Assembly: GCF_963576545.1 (NCBI RefSeq)
Contig: NC_083639.1
Span: forward strand, 17,237,118 to 17,301,117
Origin: Limanda limanda
Lineage: Eukaryota; Chordata; Actinopteri; Pleuronectiformes; Pleuronectidae
Reading direction: 5' to 3'
DNA length: 64,000 nt
The notes beneath the pieces were generated by a model. It was given only the letters and a program-made list of their open reading frames with translations. It made no database searches and had not been told where the DNA came from. Every line of letters starts with the position of its first letter. Within the stretch, counting starts at the first letter, position 1. Shown here piece by piece: positions 41,346 to 53,314 of this stretch. A program made the translations under genes and the position numbers.

Positions 41346-44300
41346 AGCTGACATCTGGAGGTTATCGTTCGGACAAACAGGCAGAACAATACAATAAGAG
41401 CGTGTGCTCATTGCCAAGTCTCCGTTCTGCAGGGCTCTGAAATCATTTGATTTTGTTTTTTCTAATGGTACTTTTCTCAGTCTTTATTGTGCAGGATGTC
41501 TGTGATAAAAAAGACACCAGTCGTTCTTCAGTGAGAAGAATGTTCTCTAAGGAGATCTTTTTTCAACACTAAAGTGAAGGAATATAACATTTTAATCTAA
41601 CTTTGTATTTAAAAAGGATTTGCCGTCTGGCTGCTGCAGTTGTCTTTTGTGGATTTTCAACATAATATCGCTATAAACACAAAGATAAGCACAGAACAAA
41701 AGTGCAACGTTCAAATTCTGCCTGTGTGGCTTTTCAATAACCATCAGACCCAAGGGTACCAGTTCCAACCTTGCTACTGGCCTTTGCTGTAATCTACCTT
41801 GAACAGGTGAGGCAGTCTGGTAAGAGCAATGTAAATTTTTAAAAATCAAATGAACACTAAAATCCGCTCTGACAAGAAGTCGACTCCAAATCCACCGATG
41901 CGTAACTGATGGCCCTACAGTGGTGGAGAAGGCAGACCAATGTACCATGAAATCAGCACAAGTTGGAGAGCACTCAACGAGCGGCGCTACCTGTGTGCGA
42001 CGTGATAGCATGAGTACATAAACACAGCGGAAAAGGGCTCTCAGGCCAGAGATGCTTTACACTATAATTGATGCGGTATCGTACCCTGGAAAATTAAATA
42101 GTAAAATGAGCCGGCCGTCCACGGAGCACATGCCAAGTATGCTAATTTCTGCTACTAAAGCAGAAATGTGAGAAAGTAAGCCAGTTATTAAAAGCTAATC
42201 AGTGCACTCTCACTGGTGCTGTACAACAAAGCAGTAGAAACTGTGTTGCTGACAGTTTATCCGAGCAGATTTGAGCCGAGCACAGAAAGTGTTACAGTGC
42301 AGCGTCTCTCTGTTCACATTATCCGTCGCTGCACAGAGCCAGTGAGTAAAATGAGTTGCTATTCTTTTAATCGCCATTGGGAAGAAGGGGAAATCCTTTG
42401 CTGTTTATATTCTCCGCTGCTGTTGCCCTGCTGATTACGCAGAGATACGTTGCGGCTAGGTGATGCGATTATGATAACCTCCTCTCTGAAATAACTTCTG
42501 CCTTTCAGAACAAAGAGATGAGCTTAGATAACAACGACCCATCTCTGTTTACGTTCATCGCACTGGAGAAGGAAAATGGGCCAGACTGTTTAAAAACACT
42601 GCACTTCACTGATAACACTGTTTTCATTTGAATTCCCAGGAATCAAGCAACATCATTGGATTAACCAGCACATTAACAGGTTATTATGTTAAACTATATA
42701 TCAAAGACGAACTAGAATTACTGCCTTGCAGCTATAATCCTTTACCTACCAGTCTGTCCAGGATCATATAATAAATGTACTGCATGTAGGGCAGACGTTT
42801 AATAAAGTTTATCTGTGACCTTTTATATTTAAGTCATAATTTTACCATTTTACCTTATTAGACATTTGTTCTAGCCGTTATACGATATATTTACATGACA
42901 GAAGCATTAAGCAGGAAAGGAGGAGAGAGAGTACCAACCTGCAGACTGTAGGGAAGCTAACTAGCTGCTTTGCTGTCTCTCCTAAATTGTGACCAATGAA
43001 GCATTATGCTTTGGACCAATATGTTGGTGCTCGTGTGACACGTATGGGCAATTATACAAATAACCTTCAAGCTTTAGAGGGAAAATATGTTGTTATATAT
43101 GTGTTTTATCGATCAACAAACATTCACACTGAAGGAGTAAAACAGGGGCGGCTGCCGGGAACAGAACCAACAAAGCTTTGTCTGTAGGAGAGTTTGACAG
43201 CAGGACAGAGACTCTGCTACAAGAGATGTTTCGATACCTGCATCTGAAAATGCCAGTTCAGGCATCGATGAGTGCACGAGTCTTTACCGATCCGATGTTT
43301 TTAAAGTTTCTTAGTTTCCAGATAAAACGGCAAATAATTTTTACAAGAAATAATTTATTCTTCAACTCTCCAAGTACAGTTTCGCTGTTCTGCCACTGGC
43401 AAGTATTGTTTTCAGATCGTCAAAGAATAAATGATTTTTGCCGTTGGCTAGAGCTAGGTTAAGTATTGGCAGTTTGGCAGTATTTCACACTGGAAAGTTT
43501 CATAAGTAAAATGGCGACGCGTAAAAGAGAAGTGTTTATCGGAACTTCTCTATCTGCAGCTCTGTTTGGAGTCATTTTATTCCTTCAATGTTGAGGCTTG
43601 TTATTTGAATTTTGATTAAATTCAACTCTGCAGAGTAGAACATGTTAAACTATAAATAAACTAAATAAGAAGTCTACAATATAACTATAATCACTTATAA
43701 ATGTCACCCTTCCCACTCCCAGTCATGCCTCGTTGATGTCAGTAATGACAAAACTGGTAATTTAATTAGTCTGTGGAGGCTGTCACAGAAAATATCCTTT
43801 ATTTCATGTAGTTTTAATACTTTCAATGGTGGACTGTACAATATGATCCAATCACCAGATATAATCAATATATAAATTGAATCAATCACAATCAAAGTGG
43901 TTTTTATTTGGTCCTTTAAATAGATGTTCCATTTTCCTGTTGTCTTTACAATAAATTCCAATCATTACATCCTTAATGACTCTGCTCTTAATGAAACAAG
44001 TATTTATTATAATTTCCTCCTCAGGGAGTATTAGCAATTTTCCACTCAGGAGACTGGAACTGTAAATTCTACAGCCGTACCTATTTATCTGAGGGCAGAG
44101 AAAGATGACAGGAACACAGTGTTCTTGAAAAATGGCATACTCTACTGTACGTGTTAAAGCTGGTTTTCAAATTTCCATGTGATTAGAAAAAAACACATTT
44201 ATTTCTTGTTCGATTATTGAATCTTTCTCTCTCCACAATGTGGAGGAACATAATTATACGCCCAAACTACATCACCTGGTCCTCGCAGACTCCGTCGGAG

Positions 44301-46296
44301 TGGAACATTAGCTCAATCAATGTCAATTATTTCCCAGTCTCCATTATTGCACTGCGAGGAGTGAGCAGAATTTCAATCCCTACGCTGCAATTGCTTTAGC
44401 TACACAAGTCCTGTTTTTTTTGTCATGACTATAAACGTGAGTGAACATTAAGCCCAGTGGTGTTCAACAAGTAGTGCAGGAAAACTGGTAATGGGTTTGT
44501 CCCTCAACAAAGTGCAGCCTGGTAGTGTAGTCACTAACAGTGGTTATATACTGTTCACCTTGTGTACTTTTGTAGCCTGTTAGCTAATAGAGCCTTGGTA
44601 GAGAAACAATGTTATGTCTCATATGTCATATATTTCATGTCTCTCTCGTAACATGCAAAGAAACAATGCATCTTATAGTGATGCTTAGCACTTAAATGTG
44701 TTGTTTGAACGTAACTATATCAAAAGACTATAGAAATACTGATTTCACATAACAACCCCAGTGTTTTAAAATTTTCTTGGACCTTAGACCTGCTTACATG
44801 GAGTCGATTGTTTGGAAACATGTAACGTTTGTAACTTGTCTTAGCAATTTCCAGGGAGAGACGCTCTCAGGTGTAAAGACAGACTGTAACTACTGTCCAT
44901 GTGCTGTATGTACATCAGGGAGACACAGGGAAAAGTGTCCTTACTGTTATATGAAAGGAAGGACTCTGAGAATAGTCAGTGTTACTGTTCAGATGATTTT
45001 GCTTCATTACATTTCACCCACTTCATATTTAATTTGTTTATGAAGATCTCTTTTTTTCGCACCAAAAATTGAAGCATGTCTAATCAGAAGGAAAAAAATG
45101 GGTTTTAATAGCTGTGTACTGAAGCCAAATCCAGTTTCAAACTCTTCTCATCAAATCTAAATCCTCTTTGAATAATTTCTTATCAAACATAATTAGTTTT
45201 CACTTTCAACATTTACAAGTAGAAAAAAGTCAAAAGCAAGGATCTGTGATCATCATTTGTTGGCTGATTAGGCAGAAACACTTTTAATTGGCCACCAAGT
45301 TTTTAAATATTTAAATCTACAAATAATGTGATGATACAGCAGATGATACTGTGTTAATGTTGTATATCACACACTAAAGTAACAGGTGTTACCTACGTAT
45401 TACTAACTGATCCAAACACTGACGTCCTGATGCAGAATTATTAAGCTGATCATCTTTAAATATTGATATAATATGCATCTGGACACGATGCAATTAGTAA
45501 GATGATCTGTGGCTGAGTAGCCACGCAGAGAGCACATTAACCAGACAACAGCAAAAAAACATTATTTTAGCCATTGTGGAGTAAATACTAATTTGCTACA
45601 GCTGACAGAAGCCTTTTATGCTGGTGTTTGTCATTTTAACCAGCAATCAGCGCTCACTAAAAATGAGCTGCCTGCTGCCTTAATGTCTTCTAGTTTGTCC
45701 TTTGCTTACAAAAAATGAGCAAGAAGAATAATAAGATGCCAGAGCTTTATAAATGCGGTACTTAGCCAATCAGGAACCAGATCCAAAATTAGCTATGTTC
45801 TCCTGTGAGAGAGAGAACTGCATCGCTGCCACTTGCGGGTTCACTCACAAACTGCAGCTGAAACTATGAAGTCTGACTGTTTGGACAATAAAAACTTTAC
45901 GGACGGCCGCTCGAGCCTGCAGGCGGTGGCGCTGCACACTGCGATACAATGCAGCATTCCAGCAAAACGGCAGGTTAGAGATCTATTACGTTTATATGAG
46001 AAGTGTCACAAATAATTTGGTTCATCGTGAAATCATGGCAGGACAAATTATAGAATATAGCGGGTCGCTGCTGCCTGGATAATTAAAGCGAAATACTGCT
46101 GTCACCTTTAACTGGAATGTTTTTTGAGACAAAGGCCAGATGAGTTAAGATAATTTCCAATGATGGTAAAACAGACATTTTAAGGGTAGACACCTACTTA
46201 ATAAAATTGAGTTATTTGATCATGAATAAATAACTTCCGTCACTTTACCCCTGTGATGTACAGCAGTATTCATTGAGTTACATCAAGTCTAATTAC

Positions 46297-46523
46297 CTTT
46301 GAAAGTGGTAGGGAATGGGGGTGTCCAGCCAAGGCCAGCTTAACGGTGGTCTCCCAGATGTGTGGGTCATGGAGCCCCCGGGCCGTCACCATGAACTGGA
46401 CGGGCTCTGACAGGTTGGCCACTTCCTGCTCTGCATACACCTCCCCGTCAGGTCTCACACTGAAGTTGGGGTCGCTGCTGACAAAGCCCACCTCTCTGCT
46501 GCGCTGGCAATCCTCGAACCTCA
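46297..46523 (-). CDS. cdh4: cdh4 exon 3: cadherin prodomain
   Basis: The exon encodes the body of the N-terminal prodomain, which keeps the precursor non-adhesive until it is cleaved off in the secretory pathway. It is 227 nt: two bases completing a codon split in phase 1 (a Val if the missing exon ends in G, as in related cadherins), then 75 whole codons from RFEDCQRSREVGF to HSLPLSK. Seen in sequence: FEDC, which corresponds to the Val-Lys-Phe-x-x-Cys region of other classical prodomains; a PDGEVYA turn like the DGxVxA of the family; and one N-glycosylation sequon, NLS. The acceptor is TTTTTCTCTGCAG before TGAGG and the donor is CAAAG|GTAATT. The open frame continues through both splice sites, so the apparent Met upstream of the exon is intronic and is not a start. 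Prodomains evolve fast and this piece alone would not name the paralogue; assignment rests on frame-compatible linkage to exon 4. Confidence 0.88.
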
Positions 46524-46542
46524 CTGCAGAGAAAAAGGGCAA

Positions 46543-46553
46543 GGGGGGGGGGG
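46543..46553. repeat. (G)11 homopolymer in the exon 3 acceptor region
   Basis: On the transcript strand this is an 11-base C run lying about 20 nt upstream of the exon 3 acceptor, inside its pyrimidine tract. Confidence 0.95.
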
Positions 46554-47170
46554 ACAAAATCAGAGAGCAGCACAGTGAGATTTACTCCATGAGGTATTCG
46601 CAAATCCTTGACACATCTGGCAGGCTTAAGATTAACCCGCATCCATCAAGACGTATCTCGAAATATCTCATCCCCTCGTCTGTCAGCTGTGATTCCCCGC
46701 TTTGACGTCTTTGGCAAAACAAACTACTTATCTGTTCCTGAACCAGGATACATGCGAGGGAGGAGGGGGGGTGGGTGGGTGGGTGGTGCTACTTCTTTCT
46801 CAAATCATTCTTTCCCCCAAACTAGACGGATAGCGATGTCAAAACAGAATTTCCCTTGGCTTCTCCAGGCAAAACCATGAAAAGAAGGTCTAAAGCATGT
46901 TAGGCTGACTGGGCCAGTGGCGCTTCCATGCTTTGCTGCCAAGCACATGGAGCACAGTGTTGAATGACATTTGAAAATTTCTGGTTGACTGAGACAAAAG
47001 AGAGAGAGGGGTGTGAGGAATCTCATGTTTGCTCGTGCACACACACACACAAACTGCTATTCCTGATTCCAGAGTGAAGTCACACATGTGTCTGTATTAA
47101 AAGTGTGGGAGGGCGGTTTGGGTACAGGGGGCATGGGATGTCTGATGTCTTTACACTGAAGGGTTTGGAC

Positions 47171-47249
<79 letters not shown>
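47171..47249. repeat. (GA)n microsatellite
   Basis: About 79 bp of GA repeats with one GATA interruption near the left end. Confidence 0.96.
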
Positions 47250-47251
<2 letters not shown>

Positions 47252-47984
47252 CTGAGTGCATCAGTGCAGATCCTCCAGTGACAGCTGACATGAATGCACC
47301 ATTACACCAAACAAAACAGACTCTCAGACACGATCGTTTGGAAAATCCTTTCATCCCCTTGCCAAATTTGATCAACACTCAATGAATCATTATCTTATGA
47401 GTCAAAGCATGATGCAATGACATCACAACACGCCACCCCTTGTCTCTCTCTACATGTGCTCTGATCTCATCTCACAAACTCTGGCTGATGCCAAAAAAAA
47501 AGACACACAGAAGCAGCAGATCTCCTCTTATGATGATTCTCTCCCAAAAATCCAGCATGACGAAATTCTGCAAAGCCAGCTTTTTATCAAGCCATCTATT
47601 TAATTCATGGCCCACCATCCTGTCAAGAGACGGTCCCAAACAACGGGCTAATAAAGAATTAGATCTCCTCAGCCAGTGCAGCTTAGCGTCGCACAAATGA
47701 GGCCACTTGTTTTCAACCTCTGAGTAATTGCGTGCGTAATGGGATGGATGGTAAACACAGTTTTGACAATGTGCGCATCTGCCTGTGTTGGCAAACGCAA
47801 TCCATATTTTCATTTTCAAAAAAAAAAAATAAACCGCAGCCCTGCGGAGGACGTCCTCATGTGAGTGATAAGCCTTGTGCCACATTATGGTTCTTCCTTT
47901 GGGGATCATTTATCCAGGCGTGGGGGAGGAGGAGGGGGGGGGGGTTAACATTAGGGTTGAGACAGCATGACACAGACCTGCTTG

Positions 47985-48070
47985 AATTGTCCACAGATGA
48001 ATTGTGATGGCAGGCATGTATTATGCAAATGACTTCAATTAGCCTGAACTGAGCAGGCTAATTGTTGTCA
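47985..48070. promoter_or_regulatory. candidate intronic enhancer with octamer and CAATTA motifs
   Basis: Unique sequence contains ATTATGCAAATGA (octamer ATGCAAAT at 48023-48030), followed by CAATTAG and, 20 bp on, CTAATTG. The pairing of an octamer with homeodomain-type cores parallels the segment at 23466-23560. This is a motif-based suggestion only. Confidence 0.25.
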
Positions 48071-48212
48071 CTTAGAGAGAGCTCTCTTGTGGCGCAGCTG
48101 GAGAAACAGGGCGTGTGCGCATGCGTGTGCGTGCTCCTGCCTGCGTGCACATACGTGTAGGACTGAGGTCAAAGTACAACCAGTTTGGGAAAGTGTCTTC
48201 CTCACATCTATT

Positions 48213-48957
48213 AGGTCTGATGGTAATTCTATGTTTAACATTTTTTTTTTATTGGTTTTCTTTGGGTACACAGTACAATTATACAATTATAAACACAAAT
48301 CTAATGGATATACCCCTACCCACAATACTACCCACCCACCCCCGGCCAGCCTACCCCATGCAGCAGAAGTACATAGAATGTATATATATATATATGTATA
48401 TAGGCATATTAAATTATTATAATACAATACAATACAATTGCATACATCACTGCTGCAAGACAAAGAAAAGAAAAGAAAGAAAGAGGGAAATTAATTAAAG
48501 AGACGAAAAAATAAAATAAAATAAAATAATTAAACAGAATAAATCAGTAAATAGGTAAATATAATTTTAAAAGAAATAAAAAATAAAAGGAGGGGGGGGG
48601 GGGGGTTGCCATCTAATCTTCCTCTTGTAGTGGGCTTTGTATGCTCTCATAGTACGACAAAAAGGGGGTCCAGGTTCTCTCAAAGCTCTGTATGGAACCT
48701 TTCAGAGTATATCTGATTTTCTCCAGTTTCAAGAAATACATGATGTCTCTAATCCATCTACTGAATGTGGGGGGTGTTTGCTCCTTCCATAAGAGTAGTA
48801 TCAGACGTCTGGCAAGCAGAGAGGTGAAAGCTATGACAATATGGGCCCTGCCTTTAAGAGGACGTGTTTCGTCAGTGAAACCAAAAATGGCACATAATGG
48901 GCTTGGAGGGATGACCGCACTAAACATTTTAGAATAAGCAGGTCTGATGGTAATTCT
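48213..48957 (-). mobile_element. 5'-truncated L1-type LINE with 18-bp target-site duplication
   Basis: The insertion (about 48231-48939, minus strand) is bracketed by identical 18-bp direct repeats AGGTCTGATGGTAATTCT at 48213-48230 and 48940-48957. From its 5' end it contains the last ~109 codons of an ORF2-like frame, a stop near 48613, then a 3' UTR with a C/G run (48594-48605), (TTTTA)n-like sequence, and finally CCAATAAAAAAAAAA, a polyadenylation-like end, followed by about ten more bases before the duplication. The structure (truncation at the 5' end, A-rich 3' end, long target duplication) is that of target-primed reverse transcription. The two intact duplication copies suggest a relatively young insertion. 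Confidence 0.9.
48613..48939 (-). pseudogene. L1 ORF2 C-terminal fragment
   Basis: The frame encodes the extreme C-terminus of a fish L1-like ORF2 protein, downstream of its reverse transcriptase domain. Recognisable parts are FGFTDE, the LLARRLILLLWKEQTPPTF segment, a Trp-Ile-Arg-Asp-Ile stretch and FLKLEKIRYTLKGS, ending in PFLSYYES and about ten more residues to the stop. The open frame continues upstream past 48939 only because the flanking host DNA happens to be open; that part is not element sequence. Endonuclease and RT domains are missing, so the copy cannot move by itself. Confidence 0.88.
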
Positions 48958-50639
48958 GCTATAAAAACCGGCGAGGTCTCCGTGGGACTGTCTGCTGCCT
49001 GGCGTGCTGCGGAGCTGCCAGTTGGCATGGGAACTGAGGTGGTCTGCACGCCGCTGTGCAAAGTCTTTGTAAGAGGACGGCTCTCCGTTTACCAATAGCA
49101 CCCACAAGAGTCTGGGACCCTGACCCCGATTCCTGACACACATATTTAGTGCTGAAGTATTCATAAAGGGCTCTGCTATTCATTAAAAATCCTGTTAACA
49201 AAGCACATTCAAATCAGGTGCTGGGATCTCATCTGACACGCTGCTAAACGGAGATGAAAGCAGGAGAAGGAGACGCTGGGACTAGATACTGAAAGAGATG
49301 CGCGTGTGTCTGGGAGAGGGAGATGGTGGGATAAACGAATGCGGCAGATAAGCAGCAGATACTGTGGTATGCAAAAAAAAATTGATTTATAAGACTTAAC
49401 ACTAATTGGAACAATTTTAACTTCCTTAAAAAACCCAGAGTTATAAGACAAGGAGAGATAATGTAAAACAATGTCGTGGAGTTTATTCACTGCTGTCGCA
49501 TCACAGAGATTGAAACAGTGACACCGTTCATAACTAATCTGAGTTTATTTCCTGTTATTGTTCTGCACTGCATGTCATTTATTTTGTCATCTTACGCTTG
49601 GCAAACTGCAGCTCCCCTTTGTATGAAAAATTGATCTCGAAATGAATAAACAAAGACGAGGCTCTCGGGCATTTTCTGAGCTGACGGCCCTGAAGGTCAG
49701 TAAACCCACAGTCCTTCAACTATGTCATAATCAAGAAAATCACATCCATATTTTACCGCAGCTTCAAATCAATGCTGCCACTGGACTTAACCTCCTGGTC
49801 AGCTCTTCAGACGGAGGGCAAGCCAGGGTTCTACATATAATAATTTCACAACCCGACACATGGTATAGCGTCTGTATTCATTTGTCGGTGCACATCTTAT
49901 TACAGACGGTATTTATAGCTGCTCAGATTCAATGATAAAGTCTGACACTGACACAAGGACATCTCAGTCTGCTGACAGACATCTACAGGCAGCTTCATTC
50001 ACCAGCCATCTTTTATAACTATATCTTATTTGTCAAAAAAAAGCTTTGAACATATTTTTTATTTGAACACCTCAAAGCCAATAGACCCACTGAGCCTTAA
50101 GTCATAACCAAAGCTATGGTTAGGCCTCTCCATAGACTGTTAGTCAAAGTTAGCTTCTTTCAACAAGTTTCTAACTGAAAACAAACTTTCCAAGTAAAAG
50201 GAGAGTACAAATCAGCAACCTATGAAACCTCCGTATAAGATATACAAAATAAGCATTTTGGACAAATACACAAGTACATAAAGTCATAAATAAAAAAGGA
50301 TGAAATAAGAGATTTTTGGCCAAAAAATGAATATAAATAAACATATTAAATGTGTTTCAAGAACTGAGTTAAAAAGAAGGAAATAGTAAGGTGCACTGCA
50401 ATTAGAAAAGATAATATAATATGAAGCGAATATATTCTGTATTTATATAAAAGCTCATTTAAGTACAGAAATGATTTGATCACAGGTAACATCTTGATTT
50501 ATGAAGACAAAAAAACGTAACGATAAAAAGTCAAACACATAAAAAATAGACAATATCTAATAATAGAGATAAGACATTCTATGGAATTGGATAAATCAGT
50601 GTTTTATATCATGACAAAGGTAAAATTGCATAACCACTA

Positions 50640-50872
50640 GGTTAATTTTTGATATCTGTAATATAAAATTGTATGATCATTATTTTAATGTATTTTAACT
50701 CTTGATATTTGTAATTTAACGTATGTTTTAAATGTTTGATATTGGTATTGTAATGTATGTTTCAAATGTTTGATATCTGTATGTATATCTTAAATGTGGA
50801 CCCCACTAAAAGTAGCTCTGTCTTAGGGTAGAGCTAATGGGGATCCTTCTAAATAAACAAATAAACAAAAAC
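50640..50872 (+). mobile_element. probable LINE 3' tail with short tandem repeats
   Basis: Three or four imperfect copies of a unit containing ATGTTTTAAATGTTTGATAT lie at about 50640-50795. They are followed by GTGGACCCCACTAAAAGTAG, then GAGCTAATGGGGATCCTTCT and AAATAAACAAATAAAC, which resembles the 3' end of a family of fish non-LTR retrotransposons. No coding part is recognisable. The exact clade is uncertain. Confidence 0.5.
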
Positions 50873-51009
50873 ATTCTTAAGTGTGGGTCATCTAGTAGAG
50901 GTGAGTCATCAGAGAGTGGAGTCTGCAGATCTCACTCTGAGCCGAGGCTGTTCCAGAGAAGAGGGACCTCCGTTAGGTCGATGGGACAGCTAAATACATC
51001 TTGATCAGC

Positions 51010-51300
51010 TGATTTTAGGGGCCTGGTTGGGTTGTACAGAGTCTAAAGCTTTTTATCATATTCTGGGGCAAGAGTATGGATGGCCACGAAGGTGATTATT
51101 ACAACTTTAAAATCGAATCTAATTGAATGGGGTGCCAGTGCAGTGAAGCCAAAACCGAGGTGATGTAAATCTCCTAGATTTAGTTAATAATCTGGCTGCA
51201 GAGATCTGGATAAGTTGCAGTTGAGTGGCTGAGGAGGAATTTAAGCAGATAAAAAGAGAGTTACCTGCAGTTTTCCAGGCATGATGATATAAAAGCTTTT
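51010..51300. repeat. decayed dispersed fish repeat
   Basis: Contains AAAATCGAATCTAATTGAAT, GGGGTGCCAGTGCAGTGAAG and AATCTGGCTGCAGAGATCTG, followed by GATAAGTTGCAGTTGAGTGG. I recall a similar series from dispersed repeats in many fish genomes. The class cannot be determined by eye and the limits are approximate. Confidence 0.45.
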
Positions 51301-52002
51301 TTTAAATTAGCAGGTGTCTGATCTTAGAAGTGTTTCTTAATTGATAATAACAAGCTTGGGTTGATATTTCTGCTGCGCTGCTCAAGTTTACATGACCTTG
51401 AAGCCTTAAGCTAACATGTGTGTAAAAATAATGAGATGTTGTGCCTTGCTGGTAATGAGAACAACCTTCTGAATCAAAGGTGAATTTCCTTCTTTTTCCT
51501 ACTTCCTATATGGATGTCTGAAAGTGTGCGTGTGCCCCTAAGCTTTACCTTGATGCGCAAAATATCAGGGATATTCAACCACCACACAGTGTGTGTATGT
51601 GTGTGTGCACGCACATGTTTGTGGTCCAGGAAATACTCATGTTTTGGGGACATCAAATCTGTTTTAAAATTATTTTCAAATTATGGAGACAAAAGCAGGT
51701 CTCCATAATATAAATCATTGTATTTTAAGGTGAAGACATGTTTTAATGTTAGGTTAACGTTAGGGGGAGTGTTTGGGCAAGTAGTAACCATGGTGAATTA
51801 CTATGGTTAATCTAAGTCAATGTTATGCCCTCTGAAGGCATGTATACATGAGGGTGTGTGTGTGTGTGCTTCTATGTTTAATGCATATGCATTCTGTTCT
51901 TCTATTGTGTAGTCTAGATATGCGAAAATGTGCGTTTGTGTGAGACTCTGACTATGTGTGTTCCTTGATAAGATTATCTGAGTGAATATGAGTGTGAATG
52001 CT

Positions 52003-52004
<2 letters not shown>

Positions 52005-52081
<77 letters not shown>
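52005..52081. repeat. (TG)n microsatellite, about 77 bp
   Basis: A perfect TG run ending in TTGTGTCTCTGTGTG. Confidence 0.97.
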
Positions 52082-52082
<1 letters not shown>

Positions 52083-52282
52083 GTGTCTCTGTGTGCCAGA
52101 GTGTGTCCTGCCATCCACAGCGGTGCTTGGCAGACTGCTGAGGCTGGTGTCATTCTGCTCGGCTGCTCTTCTCTGGACTCATACGGCAGAGAACATGCTG
52201 TCCAACAGATAGGCTACAGTGCAGCACCGACACGGCTACAACAGAGCAGGCAAGCAGCCGTGACCGCCGACCACCGAGTCCT

Positions 52283-52311
52283 CCACACACACACACACAC
52301 ACACACACACA
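52283..52311. repeat. (AC)n microsatellite
   Basis: A CA run about 200 bp from the TG run at 52005-52081, giving a potential long inverted pair of opposite dinucleotide tracts. Confidence 0.93.
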
Positions 52312-53298
52312 GATGCACACACACAAACACTTATACACTGACACGCTTCTGCCTTTTGTCTCATCCTGCTTGTAGATCCACAACAATACCCTGGAGGAAG
52401 CCAAAGCAGCTCTTGTATGGAAATATTACATGGGCATAATGCAGATGGCAGGTTGTAACTGTCTGCTTTGTGCAGCCTCATGGAGCCGGCCTCCCTCATC
52501 CCGCTGCATCCGCCCATGCCGTGTTCACCTGTCGACCGGGCACACCTCCCCTCTCCTCCTCCTGTCACCGCCCCGTCTCCCTGACCGGCTTCTCTCGGCT
52601 TCAGCTCCTCCGTTTCTTTCTGTCCTTATTTCCTCCCTGTTTAACCCTCCCCATGCACCTGTCCTCATCTATCCTCCTCCTCCTTCTCCTCCTCCTAATC
52701 CCTGCAGACTGAGGCACTTTGTCCCCCATGCAAACTAGGACAGCCAGTCTGAGCCGATGGCCAAGCCAGATAAGCTGTAAAAGTGAGCTGAGAAAATGGC
52801 ACAGTATAGCGACAAGAGGACAAAAAAAAGAAGAGATCGCAACAGAGGTCAGGATCACGTCAGTTACACTTTATAGCTAGAAGTGATTCTATGATTTAGC
52901 TGATGTTTTTATTTAGATGTGCTTTCATGTAACAACCGTTTTTTACTATTCTAACTGAGACCTCTCTTTTATGATTCATGCTTTTATTCTGCATTTTCTC
53001 ATCTTGTGTTCATCGCTTCTCCTCCTGATCTGCTCTGTTTTTAATGAGTTGCAAAATGCTTGGTTTCTGTGATTTGGAGGGTTTATAAATAAAGCTACGG
53101 CAGCTAAATATAGACCGCGAACAATCCGTAGCTAAAGAGCTGACACAGTTGTGAAGAAAAGTTTAAGTTAAGTGTCAGTGGGTTTAAAATTAGTGGAGCT
53201 GGTAAATAGATGAGACTGAGCACATGTAGGGAGCTCCTTTTGTTTTAGTGCCATTCATCGCACTTGTGGCACGGTGCTAAATAAACATCCCCTCCCCG

Positions 53299-53314
53299 CC
53301 CCCCCCCCCCCCCC
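53299..53314. repeat. (C)16 homopolymer
   Basis: A C run that follows a CCCCTCCCCG stretch. Confidence 0.93.

Larger units (their letters stand above)
38165..46296 (-). other. intron 3 (8.1 kb)
   Basis: No coding sequence was recognised. It contains the second copy of the dispersed repeat (38799-39220) and a CpG-dense patch (41229-41345). The intervals 39300-41200 and 41400-46200 look like mostly unique intron; 44215-44400 is rich in TAATTA/CAATTA-like words but nothing definite can be assigned. Confidence 0.7.

Noticed and set aside
43147..43165. CAGGGGCGGCTGCCGGG as another hAT terminus
   Set aside because: It matches only the first dozen bases of the hAT at 21435, with no partner terminus or target-site duplication nearby.
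46524..46557. Methionine upstream of exon 3 as a possible translation start
   Set aside because: The Met and following Pro-rich residues are encoded by the polypyrimidine tract of the acceptor; a classical prodomain needs a signal peptide that is absent here.
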